DNA of 64,000 nt from Alteraquisediminimonas sediminicola (GCF_019740335.1 NZ_JAHXZS010000005.1:1-64000); one strand, 5' to 3'; shown: positions 47,936 to 57,602, numbered from the stretch's first letter. Notes: a model not told the origin generated them from the letters alone. Translations and numbers: made by a program.

Positions 47936-48380
47936 GTGGAAATCCTCTTGTCTGGCGCAAGGCTTCCGACAGGGCGATGCCCGCGGCAACCGAAATATTA
48001 AGCGAACGGCAATCCGCCCGGATCGGAATCCGGATACGCAGATCGGCTGATGCATGCACTTCATCCGGCACGCCCGCGCTCTCTGAACCCATCAATAAAA
48101 TATCGTCTGGCGCGAACGTCACATCAAAAAGTGACTCGGACCCCTTGGTCGTCATCAATACCAAGCGCCCGGGCTGATTGGCACGAAAGCTCGCCCAATC
48201 CGCATGGCGTTGATAATCGACCGCATCGATATAATCCATTGCGGACCGGCGCAGCGCCTTGTCGGAAAAGGGAAATCCGCACGGCTCGATAATATCGACG
48301 CCCACGTTCAGGCACGCCGAAAGGCGCAATAATGCCCCAAGATTCCCCGGAATCTCTGGTTGATAAACCGCTAGTCGCAT
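47922..48380 (-). CDS. trmL: tRNA (cytidine(34)-2'-O)-methyltransferase
   Basis: A 152-residue SPOUT (knotted) methyltransferase that modifies the wobble base of tRNA-Leu. Motifs: YQPEIPGNLGALLRLSACLN, EPCGFPFSDKALRRSAMDYID, LLMGSESAGVPDEV and IPIRADCRSLNISVAAGIAL. The start (48380) is the ATG giving MRLAVYQPEIPGN. First gene of trmL-hemF-GNAT. Confidence 0.95.
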   Translation of the reverse strand: MRLAVYQPEIPGNLGALLRLSACLNVGVDIIEPCGFPFSDKALRRSAMDYIDAVDYQRHADWASFRANQPGRLVLMTTKGSESLFDVTFAPDDILLMGSESAGVPDEVHASADLRIRIPIRADCRSLNISVAAGIALSEALRQTRGFPHVDT

Positions 48381-48588
48381 GGTCGCGTGCTTTGGCGGGT
48401 TTTGTCTCGACACTCAAGGGGGTTAAAAACTATTGGCAATCCTTGCATGTGGGGCTATCAGGCCGACCAACTGCACCGGGGTTATACGGGGTGTAGGAGC
48501 ATGATCGGGGGGTTTGCGGCACTATGTTATTTGCCACATTCGCTTCGTTCAGCCGTTCGATATTCTTGACGAACCGAGGGCCGTTTTG

Positions 48589-49155
48589 ATGGCAACGCTA
48601 GAACAAAGTGCAGAAAATGCTGGCATCAATGAAGCAGGCGTCCGTCGCCGTGACTTCATTAATATCGCCGCAGTGAGCTTCGCCGGTGTAGGTGCCGGCA
48701 CCGCGCTGATTCCGCTGGTCAACCAGATGAATCCAAGCGCCGATGTGCTCGCGATGGCATCGATCGAGGTCGATATTTCCGCGATCCAGCCTGGCCAGGC
48801 GATCAAGACCATGTGGCGCAAACAGCCCATGTTCATCCGCAACCTGACGGCAGCAGAAATCGCCGCCGCCGAAAAGGTCGACGTCGCCACGCTGCGCGAT
48901 CCGCAGACGCTTGAAGAGCGCACCAAGGAAGGCAAGCGGAACTGGCTCATCACCAAGGGCGTTTGCACCCATTTGGGTTGCGTGCCGCTTGGCGCTGGCG
49001 AGGGCGAGGTCAAGGGTGAATTTGGCGGCTATTTCTGCCCATGCCATGGTTCATATTATGATACCGCCGCGCGTATCCGCAAAGGTCCGGCTCCGAAAAA
49101 TCTCGAGGTGCCGGAATATTCCTTCACATCCGACACTGTCGTCCAGATTGGTTGA
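48589..49155 (+). CDS. petA: Ubiquinol-cytochrome c reductase Rieske iron-sulfur subunit
   Basis: A 188-residue Rieske protein of the bc1 complex. A twin-arginine signal-anchor (RRRDFINIAA at about 19-28) precedes the membrane helix. The [2Fe-2S] ligands are Cys126/His128 (CTHLGC) and Cys150/His153 (CPCHGS), with the disulfide-forming Cys131 and Cys152. The ATG at 48589 is preceded by GAGGG. First gene of petABC. Confidence 0.98.
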   Translation: MATLEQSAENAGINEAGVRRRDFINIAAVSFAGVGAGTALIPLVNQMNPSADVLAMASIEVDISAIQPGQAIKTMWRKQPMFIRNLTAAEIAAAEKVDVATLRDPQTLEERTKEGKRNWLITKGVCTHLGCVPLGAGEGEVKGEFGGYFCPCHGSYYDTAARIRKGPAPKNLEVPEYSFTSDTVVQIG

Positions 49156-49166
49156 GGTAAACGATC

Positions 49167-50426
49167 ATGAGCTTCCCCTGGGCTGAGCAATATAAGCCGC
49201 AAAATCCGCTGATGCAGTGGCTGGACAGCCGCCTCCCCCTCCCGCGTTTCGTTTTTAACGCTGTTGGTGCTGGCTATCCGGTCCCGCGCAATCTCAACTA
49301 TTTCTGGAACTTCGGCGTGCTTTCCGGCGCGGCGCTGGCCATCCAGATCATCACCGGCATCATTCTCGCCATGCATTATGCTGCCAATGGCGGCGTGGCG
49401 TTCGACTCGGTCGAACATATCATGCGCGATGTGAATTCCGGCTGGCTGATCCGCTACGGTCACGCCAACGGGGCCTCGATGTTCTTCATCGTGGTCTATC
49501 TCCATATCTTCCGCGGCCTGTTCTATGGTTCCTACAAGGCACCGCGTGAAATGGTCTGGTTGCTTGGTCTTGTGATCTTCCTGCTGATGATGGCGACCGC
49601 CTTCATGGGCTATGTGCTGCCATGGGGCCAGATGAGCTTCTGGGGCGCAAAGGTCATCACCGGCCTGTTCGGCGCAATCCCGCTCGTCGGTGAGCCGATC
49701 CAGACGTGGTTGCTCGGTGGCTTCGCCCCGGACAATGCTGCGCTGAACCGCTTCTTCTCGCTCCATTATCTGCTGCCGTTCGTGATTGCGGGTGTCATCA
49801 TCCTGCACATCTGGGCGCTGCATATCCCGGGTTCGTCGAACCCGACCGGCGTTGAAGTGAAGACGGAACAAGACACCGTTCCGTTCCACCCTTATTACAC
49901 CGCCAAGGACGGCTTCGGGCTGGGCGTATTCCTGATCGTCTTTGCGATCCTGCTGTTCTTTGCCCCGAACTTCCTCGGCCATCCGGACAATTATATTCCG
50001 GCAAACCCGATGTCGACTCCGGCCCATATCGTCCCTGAATGGTATTTCTGGCCGTTCTACGCGATCCTGCGCGCCTTCACCGTCGACTTCCTGTTCATCC
50101 CGGCAAAGCTGCTCGGCGTGATGGCGATGTTCGCCTCGATCCTCCTGCTGTTCCTCCTGCCTTGGCTGGATACATCGCCGGTGCGTTCGGGCCATTATCG
50201 TCCGCTGTTCCGTCAGTTCTTCTGGGTGTTGATCGTCGACGTGCTGATCCTCGGCTATTGCGGTGGCGCACCGGCTGCGGAACCTTATGTGATGATCAGC
50301 CAGCTGGCTGCCGCTTATTATTTCGCACACTTCCTGATCATTCTGCCGATCGTGTCAAAGATCGAAAAGCCTGCTCCGCTGCCGGCCTCGATCACCGATG
50401 CGGTCCTGAGCAAGCAGGCCAATTGA
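49167..50426 (+). CDS. petB: Cytochrome b (bc1 complex)
   Basis: A 419-residue cytochrome b with eight helices and the two haem b His pairs (e.g. [20 protein letters not shown] and [43 protein letters not shown]). The Qo-site PEW motif is present ([18 protein letters not shown]). It is 11 nt after petA. Confidence 0.99.
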   Translation: MSFPWAEQYKPQNPLMQWLDSRLPLPRFVFNAVGAGYPVPRNLNYFWNFGVLSGAALAIQIITGIILAMHYAANGGVAFDSVEHIMRDVNSGWLIRYGHANGASMFFIVVYLHIFRGLFYGSYKAPREMVWLLGLVIFLLMMATAFMGYVLPWGQMSFWGAKVITGLFGAIPLVGEPIQTWLLGGFAPDNAALNRFFSLHYLLPFVIAGVIILHIWALHIPGSSNPTGVEVKTEQDTVPFHPYYTAKDGFGLGVFLIVFAILLFFAPNFLGHPDNYIPANPMSTPAHIVPEWYFWPFYAILRAFTVDFLFIPAKLLGVMAMFASILLLFLLPWLDTSPVRSGHYRPLFRQFFWVLIVDVLILGYCGGAPAAEPYVMISQLAAAYYFAHFLIILPIVSKIEKPAPLPASITDAVLSKQAN

Positions 50427-50439
50427 GGAGATTGGAAAA

Positions 50440-51285
50440 ATGGTTCGTCTAATCGCCCTTGTCATTGGTCTGTTCTTCTCGGGCTGGCTGATCGTTTCCG
50501 CCGCGCTTGGTGGTGCCGCTTATATCGCGGAACCACCGGCCAAAACGGTCGAAGCAGCCTTTCATGAACATCCCAAGCATGTCTCGTTTTCATTCGATGG
50601 CCCGTTTGGCAAATATGATCGTGCGCAGTTGCAGCGCGGCTTCCAGGTCTACAAGGAAGTCTGCTCGGCCTGTCATGGCCTTGGTCAGGTGGCTTTCCGC
50701 GACCTTCAAGATCTCGGCTATTCAGAAGCTGCGGTAAAGAAAATCGCCGCCGACTGGGTCAACGAAGTCCCTTCAGTTGATCCAGCCACTGGTGAAGCAG
50801 CAACCCGCAAGGCGTTGCCGACCGACAAGATCCAGGGTCCGTATCCGAACGAAATCGCTGCACGCGCTGCCAACAACAACGCGCTGCCGCCTGATCTTTC
50901 GCTGATCGCCAAGTCGCGTCACAATGGTCCGGCTTACATCTATTCGCTGCTCACCGGCTATCAGGCCCAGCCTGCTGCACTGTTGAAGCAGTTCCCAGAT
51001 GCCAAGACGCCTGAGAGCCTGCACTACAACCCGTATTTCGCGAATCTCAACCTCGCGATGCCGGCACCGCTGACGTCTGATGGTCAGGTGACCTATGCCG
51101 ATGGCAATCCGAAGCCGACTCTCGACCAGATGTCGAAGGACGTCTCCGCGTTCCTGTACTGGGCTGCCGAGCCGAAGCTTGAAAATCGTCACCGCACCGG
51201 TTTGGGTGTGCTGATCTTCTTGCTGCTCGCAACCGGTCTGGCGTTCATGTCATACAAGAGCATCTGGGCTGATAAGAAGCACTGA
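50440..51285 (+). CDS. petC: Cytochrome c1 (bc1 complex)
   Basis: A 281-residue cytochrome c1 with a signal peptide, the haem-binding CSACH (Cys75-His79), and a C-terminal membrane anchor (GLGVLIFLLLATGLAFMSYK). Matching distal Met is in the AMPAPLTSDG region. It is 13 nt after petB and is followed by an intrinsic terminator. Confidence 0.98.
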   Translation: MVRLIALVIGLFFSGWLIVSAALGGAAYIAEPPAKTVEAAFHEHPKHVSFSFDGPFGKYDRAQLQRGFQVYKEVCSACHGLGQVAFRDLQDLGYSEAAVKKIAADWVNEVPSVDPATGEAATRKALPTDKIQGPYPNEIAARAANNNALPPDLSLIAKSRHNGPAYIYSLLTGYQAQPAALLKQFPDAKTPESLHYNPYFANLNLAMPAPLTSDGQVTYADGNPKPTLDQMSKDVSAFLYWAAEPKLENRHRTGLGVLIFLLLATGLAFMSYKSIWADKKH

Positions 51286-51314
51286 TCTCAATCTCCGTCT
51301 CAACGGGCAATCAG

Positions 51315-51352
51315 GGCCGCCGCACCGCAAGGTACGGCGGCCTTGTTGTTTT
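51315..51352 (+). terminator. Intrinsic terminator of petABC
   Basis: GC-rich stem of about 12 bp (GGCCGCCGCACC / GGTACGGCGGCC, one mismatch) closed by a GCAA tetraloop, followed by TTGTTGTTTT. It lies 29 nt after the petC stop. Confidence 0.85.
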
Positions 51353-51370
51353 CCGGACAGGTAGCATACG

Positions 51371-51444
51371 CCATTTCACTCGAAATCATGCGCTCCCTAT
51401 CCCGCGATTTCCGAGTCGTGAAATGTGCCATTTCACTTGAAATC
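51371..51444 (-). repeat. Dispersed intergenic repeat, copy B, with an extra half-copy
   Basis: On the minus strand, 51444-51407 carries the 38-bp element also found downstream of ctrA (8248-8285), 31 of 38 identical with transitions only. A second partial copy of its first half (GATTTCGAGTGAAATGG) is at 51387-51371. Together they give ATTTCAC / GTGAAAT sequences in both orientations between the petABC terminator and sspB. Confidence 0.6.
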
Positions 51445-51501
51445 GCTCTACGGGTTCAAACCAGCTTGACCCTATCTCAAACCGCGTCCACCTAGACGCA
51501 C

Positions 51502-51996
51502 ATGAGCGAAGAACTTCCAGACAGCCTGATTCCCTATGATGAAATCGTCCAGGACGCGCTGCGCGCCGTAGTGGGCCGGGTGCTTGGCGAGGTCGAACAG
51601 CATGGACTGGTCGGCGAACATCATTTCTATATCACGTTCAAAACACAGGCCGCGGGCGTCGATATTCCCCGCCACCTGACCGAACGCTTCCCGGATGAAA
51701 TGACAATCGTCATTCAAAATCGCTTCTGGGATCTCAAAGTCCATGAAGAGGGCTTTGAAGTGGGCTTGAGCTTTAACCAACAGGCATGCCGACTCGTCAT
51801 CCCATTTGCGGCGCTCACCTCGTTCGTCGATCCTGCGGTCAATTTCGCCCTGCAATTCCATGTCGATCTTGACGAGGAAGACGAACAGATCAGCGAACAC
51901 GCCGAAAATGATGCACCGGAAGCCCCGGCAGCGTTGAGCGAAGCCAGCAAGGATGGCTCCAACGTCGTCAGCGTTGATTTCGGACGGCGCAAATAA
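51502..51996 (+). CDS. sspB: SspB-alpha family ClpXP adaptor
   Basis: A 164-residue protein of the alphaproteobacterial SspB family, which delivers ssrA-tagged proteins to ClpXP. The core fold spans about residues 1-125 (HHFYITFKTQAAGVDIPRHL, MTIVIQNRFWDLKVHEEGF). The C-terminal tail is acidic and flexible and ends VVSVDFGRRK, similar to the ClpX-tethering tail. It stands alone, flanked by the repeat and ffh. Confidence 0.92.
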   Translation: MSEELPDSLIPYDEIVQDALRAVVGRVLGEVEQHGLVGEHHFYITFKTQAAGVDIPRHLTERFPDEMTIVIQNRFWDLKVHEEGFEVGLSFNQQACRLVIPFAALTSFVDPAVNFALQFHVDLDEEDEQISEHAENDAPEAPAALSEASKDGSNVVSVDFGRRK

Positions 51997-52211
51997 CATC
52001 TGATCGGGTGGGTCCCCGACCCTCCCCATCACCTGCAATCGCAACTTGCCGCGCCCCCCTCTTTCCGCTAGAGGGAATTCGATTTTCCGTCAGGGAATGA
52101 CCCGATATGTGCCACGCGCACCCGCTGACCGGCGAGTTTTCGCCCGTCGGCGCTTTTGTGTTTGGAGCGAATCGCGTTGCTCACTGATCCTTTAGCAACC
52201 ACGAGGCGCAC

Positions 52212-53684
52212 ATGTTTGACAGTCTGTCCGATCGGCTTAGCGGGGTCTTTGACCGACTGCGTGGTCGTGGCGCGCTGTCCGAAGATGATGTCCGCGCCGC
52301 CATGCGCGAAGTGCGCGTCGCGCTGCTGGAAGCCGATGTCGCCCTGCCGGTCGCCCGTGAATTCGTCGATAAGGCCACCGAAAAGGCCGTTGGCCAGTCG
52401 GTGCTCAAATCGGTCACGCCCGGCCAGCAGGTCGTCAAGATCGTGCATGACGCGCTGGTGGAGATGCTCGGTTCGGAAACGGCAGAGCTGAACCTCAACG
52501 TCGCCCCGCCCGCCATCATCATGATGGTCGGTTTGCAAGGCTCGGGTAAAACCACCACCACCGCCAAAATTGCCAAGCGCCTGACCGAAAAGGACCGCAA
52601 AAAGGTTCTGATGGCCTCGCTCGACGTCAATCGTCCGGCGGCACAGGAACAGCTTGCGGTGCTGGGCGAACAGATCAGCGTCGCCACATTGCCGATCATC
52701 GCGGGTCAACAGCCGGTCGATATCGCCAAGCGCGCCCTGCAGGCGGCAAAGCTTCAGGGCTTTGACGTCCTGATGCTCGACACCGCCGGTCGTCTCCATG
52801 TCGATCAGGCGCTGATGGCCGAAATGCAGGCCGTCGCCAAGGTGGCGGACCCCGCGGAAACATTGCTCGTCGTCGATAGCCTGACCGGCCAAGATGCCGT
52901 CAACGTCGCCAAATCGTTCAGCGAACAGGTGCGTTTGACCGGTGTCATCCTCACCCGCATGGATGGCGATGCCCGTGGCGGTGCCGCATTGTCGATGCGT
53001 TCGGTCACCGGCCAACCGATCAAGTTCGTGGGCACCGGCGAAAAGCTCGATGGCCTCGACGCCTTCCACCCGCAGCGAGTCGCAGGCCGCATCCTTGGCA
53101 TGGGCGATGTCGTTTCGCTGGTCGAACGCGCTGCCGAAACGATCAAGGCTGACGAAGCCGAAGCCATGGCCGCCAAAATGGCCAAGGGTCAGTTCGATAT
53201 GAACGACCTCCGCAATCAGCTTGCCCAGATGCGCCGCATGGGCGGCCTTGGCGCGCTGGCGGGGATGTTGCCCGGCTTGAAAAAGGCACAATCGGCCATG
53301 GCGCAAAGCGGCATGGGCGACAAAACCCTGATCCGGATGGAGGCCATGGTCGATTCCATGACCCCGAAGGAACGGAGCAAGCCCGAAATCATCAATGCCA
53401 AGCGCAAGATTCGCATCGCCAAGGGTTCTGGCACCACGGTGCAAGAGGTCAACAAGCTCCTGAAAATGCATCAGGAAATGTCGACCGCGATGAAAAAAAT
53501 CAAGAAAATGGGCGGGCTGAAAGGTCTGGCCAGCATGCTTGGTGGCGCGGGTGGCGGCGGTCTCGGCGGCATGCTCGGCGGCCTTGGTGGCGGTATGCCC
53601 GGTGGCCCAGCGGGCGGCATGCCGGGTGCTGGCGGTTCGCCGTTCAACCTGCCCCCCGGTTTCGACAAGTTTTTAAAGAAGTAA
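52212..53684 (+). CDS. ffh: Signal recognition particle protein
   Basis: A 490-residue SRP54 GTPase for co-translational targeting. The N and G domains have GLQGSGKTTTTAKIAKRL, LDTAGRLHVD and TRMDGDARGGAALS. The Met-rich M domain follows, with a glycine-rich tail (GGAGGGGLGGMLGGLGGGMP) ending LPPGFDKFLKK. Followed after 46 nt by rpsP. No 4.5S RNA gene is seen in the preceding 215 nt. Confidence 0.98.
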   Translation: MFDSLSDRLSGVFDRLRGRGALSEDDVRAAMREVRVALLEADVALPVAREFVDKATEKAVGQSVLKSVTPGQQVVKIVHDALVEMLGSETAELNLNVAPPAIIMMVGLQGSGKTTTTAKIAKRLTEKDRKKVLMASLDVNRPAAQEQLAVLGEQISVATLPIIAGQQPVDIAKRALQAAKLQGFDVLMLDTAGRLHVDQALMAEMQAVAKVADPAETLLVVDSLTGQDAVNVAKSFSEQVRLTGVILTRMDGDARGGAALSMRSVTGQPIKFVGTGEKLDGLDAFHPQRVAGRILGMGDVVSLVERAAETIKADEAEAMAAKMAKGQFDMNDLRNQLAQMRRMGGLGALAGMLPGLKKAQSAMAQSGMGDKTLIRMEAMVDSMTPKERSKPEIINAKRKIRIAKGSGTTVQEVNKLLKMHQEMSTAMKKIKKMGGLKGLASMLGGAGGGGLGGMLGGLGGGMPGGPAGGMPGAGGSPFNLPPGFDKFLKK

Positions 53685-53730
53685 CCTGAACCAAAAGATC
53701 ATCTGATCACCCAGAAAGGAAGAATTAGAC

Positions 53731-54174
53731 ATGGCTGTTTCCATTCGTCTGTCGCGCGGCGGCTCCAAGAAGCGCCCTTATTACCGTGTTGTAGTTGCCG
53801 ATTCGCGCGCCCCGCGTGATGGTAACTTCATCGAAAAGGTCGGCACCTATAATCCGATGCTCGCCAAGGATGATGCCAATCGCGTCGTGCTGAACGGCGA
53901 ACGCATCAAGCATTGGCTGAGCGTTGGCGCACAGCCGACCGATCGCGTTGCCCGCTTCCTCGATGTCGCTGGCATCAAGGAACGTCCGGCCCGCAACAAC
54001 CCGAAAAAGGCCGAACCAGGCGAAAAGGCCAAGGAACGCGCTGAAGAAAAGGCTGAAAAGCTGGCTGAAGCAGAAGCAGCAGCCAAGGCTGCCGCCGAAG
54101 CACCTGCGGTTGAAGAAGCCGCTGCTGAAGCCCCGGCTGAAGAAGCTGCTGCTGAAGAAGCTTCGGAAGCCTGA
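53731..54174 (+). CDS. rpsP: 30S ribosomal protein S16, with extended tail
   Basis: A 147-residue protein. The S16 core is the first about 80 residues ([55 protein letters not shown]). The remaining about 65 residues are a charged Ala/Glu/Lys-rich extension ([19 protein letters not shown]), probably helical or disordered, common in related alphaproteobacteria. Confidence 0.97.
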   Translation: MAVSIRLSRGGSKKRPYYRVVVADSRAPRDGNFIEKVGTYNPMLAKDDANRVVLNGERIKHWLSVGAQPTDRVARFLDVAGIKERPARNNPKKAEPGEKAKERAEEKAEKLAEAEAAAKAAAEAPAVEEAAAEAPAEEAAAEEASEA

Positions 54175-54176
54175 TC

Positions 54177-54650
54177 TTGCAGAACAAGCCCGTCACCCTT
54201 GCCGTCGTCATTGGCGCGCATGGCGTGGCGGGCGAAGTTCGTCTCAAGCTGTTCGCGGAAGATGTCGAGAGCCTCAAGCGCTACGGCACATTCAACGATG
54301 GCCAATTGGTGCTCAAATCGCTGCGCCATGGCTCAAATGGCGCGATCGCCCGCTTTGCGAGCGTCAATGATCGGAACGCAGCCGAAGCGATGCGCGGCAC
54401 CGAATTGACTGTGCCACGCTCTGCCCTCCCCCCGCTTGGGGAAGGCGAATATTATTTTGCCGATTTAGTCGGCCTGCCCTGTTTCGACTCGGAAGGCACA
54501 GCCGTCGGCACCTGCATCGCCGCTGAGAATTTCGGCGCAAGCGATGTCATTGAAATCGAACGTCCGGATAAAAAGCGTTTCATGGTGCCGATACAGGTTG
54601 TCACCATCGCGTCGGATCAGCTGGTGATCGACAGCGCCTTTTGCGAGTAA
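54177..54650 (+). CDS. rimM: Ribosome maturation factor RimM
   Basis: A 157-residue 16S rRNA processing protein that binds S19. Marks: VTLAVVIGAHGVAGEVRLKLF, LPPLGEGEYYFADLVGL and VPIQVVTIASDQLVID. It starts with TTG 2 nt after rpsP. The usual next genes trmD and rplS are missing; a convergent rnpB gene follows. Confidence 0.95.
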   Translation: MQNKPVTLAVVIGAHGVAGEVRLKLFAEDVESLKRYGTFNDGQLVLKSLRHGSNGAIARFASVNDRNAAEAMRGTELTVPRSALPPLGEGEYYFADLVGLPCFDSEGTAVGTCIAAENFGASDVIEIERPDKKRFMVPIQVVTIASDQLVIDSAFCE

Positions 54651-54699
54651 GCCAAGAGTCCTGAACTTTGCGGCCACTCGCCCGTTTATCACATGAAAT

Positions 54700-55088
54700 C
54701 TGCCAGAGGGTCTGTAAGCCGGGTTCTGTCCAGGCGGCGAACCGCCCTGTGCGACCATTCATCTAGGAACGCGATTGCTCGCGTTCTCCAGCAACCAACC
54801 CGGGCGACGGACCGGAAACAGGCCCATGTGCCGCCCCTATTCGGTTTTGCTTCCGGTGGGGTTTACCGTGCCGCGCCTGTTGCCAGCCGCGCGGTGCGCT
54901 CTTACCGCACCATTTCGACCTTACCGCGCCGAAGCGACGGCGGTATATTTTCTGTGGCACTTTCCCTGAACCAGCGATCGCTCGCCAGCCCGCCGGGCGT
55001 TACCCGGCACCGTGTTTCCGTGAAGCCCGGACTTTCCTCCCCCGCTGGCACAAGACCAACAGCAGCGGTCGCCCGACCCTCTGGCAGG
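54700..55088 (-). ncRNA. rnpB: RNase P RNA (bacterial class A)
   Basis: The catalytic RNA of RNase P. On the minus strand the 5' part contains GAGGAAAGTCCGGGCTTC (near 55040-55020) and the 3' part contains ACAGAACCCGGCTTACAG (near 54730-54713), the conserved regions forming P4. The terminal P1 helix is clear: GCCAGAGGGT at the 5' end (55085-55076) pairs with ACCCTCTGGC at the 3' end (54711-54702). Length about 389 nt fits class A. Protein frames through here are artefacts. Confidence 0.95.
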
Positions 55089-55157
55089 CGGACGCTCTAA
55101 CTTGATGCATGGATAAAAGCGAGTCGGAACGCACACCCCGCGCGGCCATATCGCCGA

Positions 55158-55865
55158 TTAATCGCCCTGGGGCCTTGGCAACAGCAGCGCCAGCAAGATC
55201 GCGCGGCATTCCCCATCGATGATGCCATCGATCATCTCGGGCCGGAAACGGCGCTGAAACGCCCTGACAGCGGCCTCACGATCGCTCACATCATAGCCGA
55301 AACGCTCCAGCGCCAACAAAAAACTACCGTCCGACCAATAAGGATCGAGCAAATTCTTGGTGGGACGCGGCAGCGCCAGCCGCAATCGTGCAAGCCGATG
55401 CCAAGGAAAAAACTCACCCGGGTCCTGTTTGCGTACCGGCGCGACATCGGAATGGCCCACGATATTGCCACGTGTCAGGCCGTGGCGCTGGCTAATGTCC
55501 GCCACCAAGGGGATCAGCGCGTCGATCTGCGCCTCGGCAAAGGGGCGATAGCCAAATTCATGCCCCGGATTGACGATCTCGATCCCAATGCTGGCAGAAT
55601 TCACATCCTCAATCCCGCGCCACCATGAACGTCCGGCATGCCATGCGCGTTTATCCTCATCCACCATGCGGAAAATCCGCCCGTCTTCATCGACGACATA
55701 ATGGGCCGAGACCTTCGCTTCCGGGTCCGCCAGCCGTGCAATTGCCGAATCTGCATCGACCATACCCGTATAATGCAGCACCAACATCGTCACCGGTGAC
55801 TTACGCTCATCAAAATTGGGCGATGGCACATCGATCAGGTCAGGCAGGTTGCACGGTTCTGTCAT
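55158..55865 (-). CDS. N-acetylmuramoyl-L-alanine amidase (AmiD/AmpD-like)
   Basis: A 235-residue amidase_2 zinc enzyme that cuts the MurNAc-peptide bond. Motifs: TMLVLHYTGMVDADSAI (Zn His), SAHYVVDEDGRIFRMV, RAWHAGRSWWRG, IGIEIVNPGHEF and NIVGHSDVAPVRKQDPGEFFPW. A C-terminal peptidoglycan-binding-like domain follows (SDREAAVRAFQRRFRP). No signal peptide, so cytosolic recycling is likely. Its ATG overlaps the DMT gene stop. Confidence 0.93.
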   Translation of the reverse strand: MTEPCNLPDLIDVPSPNFDERKSPVTMLVLHYTGMVDADSAIARLADPEAKVSAHYVVDEDGRIFRMVDEDKRAWHAGRSWWRGIEDVNSASIGIEIVNPGHEFGYRPFAEAQIDALIPLVADISQRHGLTRGNIVGHSDVAPVRKQDPGEFFPWHRLARLRLALPRPTKNLLDPYWSDGSFLLALERFGYDVSDREAAVRAFQRRFRPEMIDGIIDGECRAILLALLLPRPQGD

Positions 55866-56893
55866 GTTGTCATTTGCCCGCTATTCTGTTGCCCGCTGTT
55901 ATCATGCCGCCATGCGCTGCGAATCGTCACGACAGCCACGCCAGCAAGGGCGATGATCCCGCCAATGATCATATGCGCACTCAACGACGTATGGAAATAA
56001 TAGCTGCTCGATGCCACCGCGACGATCGGCGATAACAGGGTCAATGGCGCGACAGTGCTGATCGGATGGCGTTGCAACAGCCATGACATCCCGCCTTGGC
56101 CGATCAATGTCGAACCAATCGCCGAAAACGCGACCCAGCCCAGATGGCGCAACGGCATATCCGCCAGACGGACAAGCCCATCTGCCTCTTGCCATATATT
56201 GATCGGCAACAACACCAACGCCCCTACCAACCCCATCCACGCATAAATGGTCAACACAGGCACGCCCGCAAGGTTGCGCTGGAGCAAAGACCCTACCGCC
56301 CATACACAGCTCCCCACCGCCGTCAGCGCAATCGCATCCAGATCACCCGACCCACCGGGTTCGAACACCAGCACCGCGACCCCAAGAAAGGCCAAGGCGA
56401 TGCCAATAATGCGCCACCATCCGATCTGTTCCTTCAGGACTATCACGCCAAGCAGGATCGACAGCGGCGCGCCAAGCTGGCTCGCAATCGCAAGCGCCGC
56501 GAGATTTTCCGCCAGCGCCAGCGAATAGCCAACGATCACATAAAACAGCCCACCCGTCAGCACACCGAGCAACAGCAACGACCGCATTCGCCCCGGCACG
56601 ATGCGCAACGCCGATGCACACACGATCATCACTATCGCTTGTCGCAAAAACGCGGCAGTAATGGGGCCGACGAGATTGGTCGCCATCTTGATCGCCACCA
56701 TATTCAACCCCCACATCAGGTTGATGACGATGACGACAATGCCATCCAGCCAATTGAGCGGCACAAAATGATTATGCTGTAACCCATCTTCAGGACGCGT
56801 ATTCATTCCACGCCCAACCGGCGCATGGCCCATTGGCGCATCCGATATTGAACGGGCCGATGCCGTGGGATCCATAGGGATATTATCCATCAT
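55862..56893 (-). CDS. EamA/DMT family transporter
   Basis: A 343-residue membrane protein with ten helices and two EamA repeats (LMWGLNMVAIKMATNLVGPI; WAVGSLLQRNLAGVPVLTIYAWMGL). About 45 N-terminal residues are hydrophilic and the start is uncertain (ATGs at 56893, 56890, 56878; an internal one at residue 29). It overlaps the amidase. Exported metabolite unknown. Confidence 0.88.
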   Translation of the reverse strand: MMDNIPMDPTASARSISDAPMGHAPVGRGMNTRPEDGLQHNHFVPLNWLDGIVVIVINLMWGLNMVAIKMATNLVGPITAAFLRQAIVMIVCASALRIVPGRMRSLLLLGVLTGGLFYVIVGYSLALAENLAALAIASQLGAPLSILLGVIVLKEQIGWWRIIGIALAFLGVAVLVFEPGGSGDLDAIALTAVGSCVWAVGSLLQRNLAGVPVLTIYAWMGLVGALVLLPINIWQEADGLVRLADMPLRHLGWVAFSAIGSTLIGQGGMSWLLQRHPISTVAPLTLLSPIVAVASSSYYFHTSLSAHMIIGGIIALAGVAVVTIRSAWRHDNSGQQNSGQMTT

Positions 56894-57087
56894 CCCAGAC
56901 CGTAGCGCTGGTCATCATGATGGTGAAGCATTTTTCGGACGAGTGCTGGTCATTTATGCCTTGGCGAGAAAGCCAGTCGCACGTAAAATGTTAAAGGCTC
57001 AATGCTATGGTGCTCTGGCATCGTCAACGCGGACAGGGCCGGGGCCATCGGGATGGAATATTGACTAGAGATTTTTTGGACGGTCGC

Positions 57088-57465
57088 ATGATCCGCATTT
57101 TGCTCGCAGAAGATGACGACGTCATGCGGGAGCATCTGACGCGCGCGCTGGTCAGGGCGGGTTATGAACTCGATGCCGTGGAGTCGGGCCTAGATGCCAT
57201 GCCACTGCTAGAGGCGGCGCGCTATGACCTGTTGCTAACCGACATCGTGATGCCGGGCATGGATGGTATTGAACTCGCGCAAAAGGCCAGTGCCATCGCA
57301 CCTAATATGCGAGTCATGTTCATCACCGGCTTTTCCGCCGTGGCACTGCGCGTAGCTGCACAACCGCCACAAGCGAAAGTCCTTTCCAAGCCTTTTCACC
57401 TCCGGGATTTGGTGTTGGAAGTCGATCGCATGTTCGAACGCGGCACTGCAATCGGCCTCAACTGA
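57088..57465 (+). CDS. cpdR: Response regulator CpdR
   Basis: A 125-residue single-domain receiver. The N terminus MIRILLAEDDDVMREHLTRA, phospho-acceptor Asp52 in LLTDIVMPGMDGIELA, and the CpdR-typical MFITGFSAVAL and KVLSKPFHLRDLV are present. In Caulobacter CpdR directs ClpXP to the pole and promotes degradation of cell-cycle proteins. It has no output domain. ATG 57088 is preceded by GGACGG. Confidence 0.95.
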   Translation: MIRILLAEDDDVMREHLTRALVRAGYELDAVESGLDAMPLLEAARYDLLLTDIVMPGMDGIELAQKASAIAPNMRVMFITGFSAVALRVAAQPPQAKVLSKPFHLRDLVLEVDRMFERGTAIGLN

Positions 57466-57527
57466 CAATTTTGCGCAAAGGGTCTCTTGCCAGCCCGCCG
57501 ACTCATCGCTAAGGACGCTCGCAGAGT

Positions 57528-57602
57528 GGGCGTGTAGCTCAGTGGTAGAGCACTGTGTTGACATCGCAGGGGTCGCAAGTTCAATCCTTGCCACGCCCAC
57601 CA
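57528..57602 (+). tRNA. tRNA-Val (GAC)
   Basis: A full cloverleaf: acceptor GGGCGTG / CACGCCC, D-arm GCTCAGTGGTAGAGC, anticodon loop with GAC (stem CTGTG / CGCAG, reading CTGTGTTGACATCGCAG), T-arm GGTCGCAAGTTCAATCC, and an encoded CCA. A small hairpin ATTTTCC/GGAAAAT (57602-57623) follows. No 3' repeat of the tRNA end is found further on. Confidence 0.96.

Noticed and set aside
49056-50330. A 424-residue minus-strand frame over petB
   Set aside because: Antisense of cytochrome b, rich in Gln, His and Arg as expected for a shadow frame.
51997-52211. 4.5S (SRP) RNA gene next to ffh
   Set aside because: The conserved GGTCAGGTCCGGAAGGAAGC-type core is not present on either strand.
52068-53471. 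A 467-residue minus-strand frame over ffh
   Set aside because: Antisense of a certain gene (ffh); no recognisable domain.
54693-55136. Short protein frames inside the rnpB region
   Set aside because: The region folds as RNase P RNA with conserved sequences and a terminal P1 helix.
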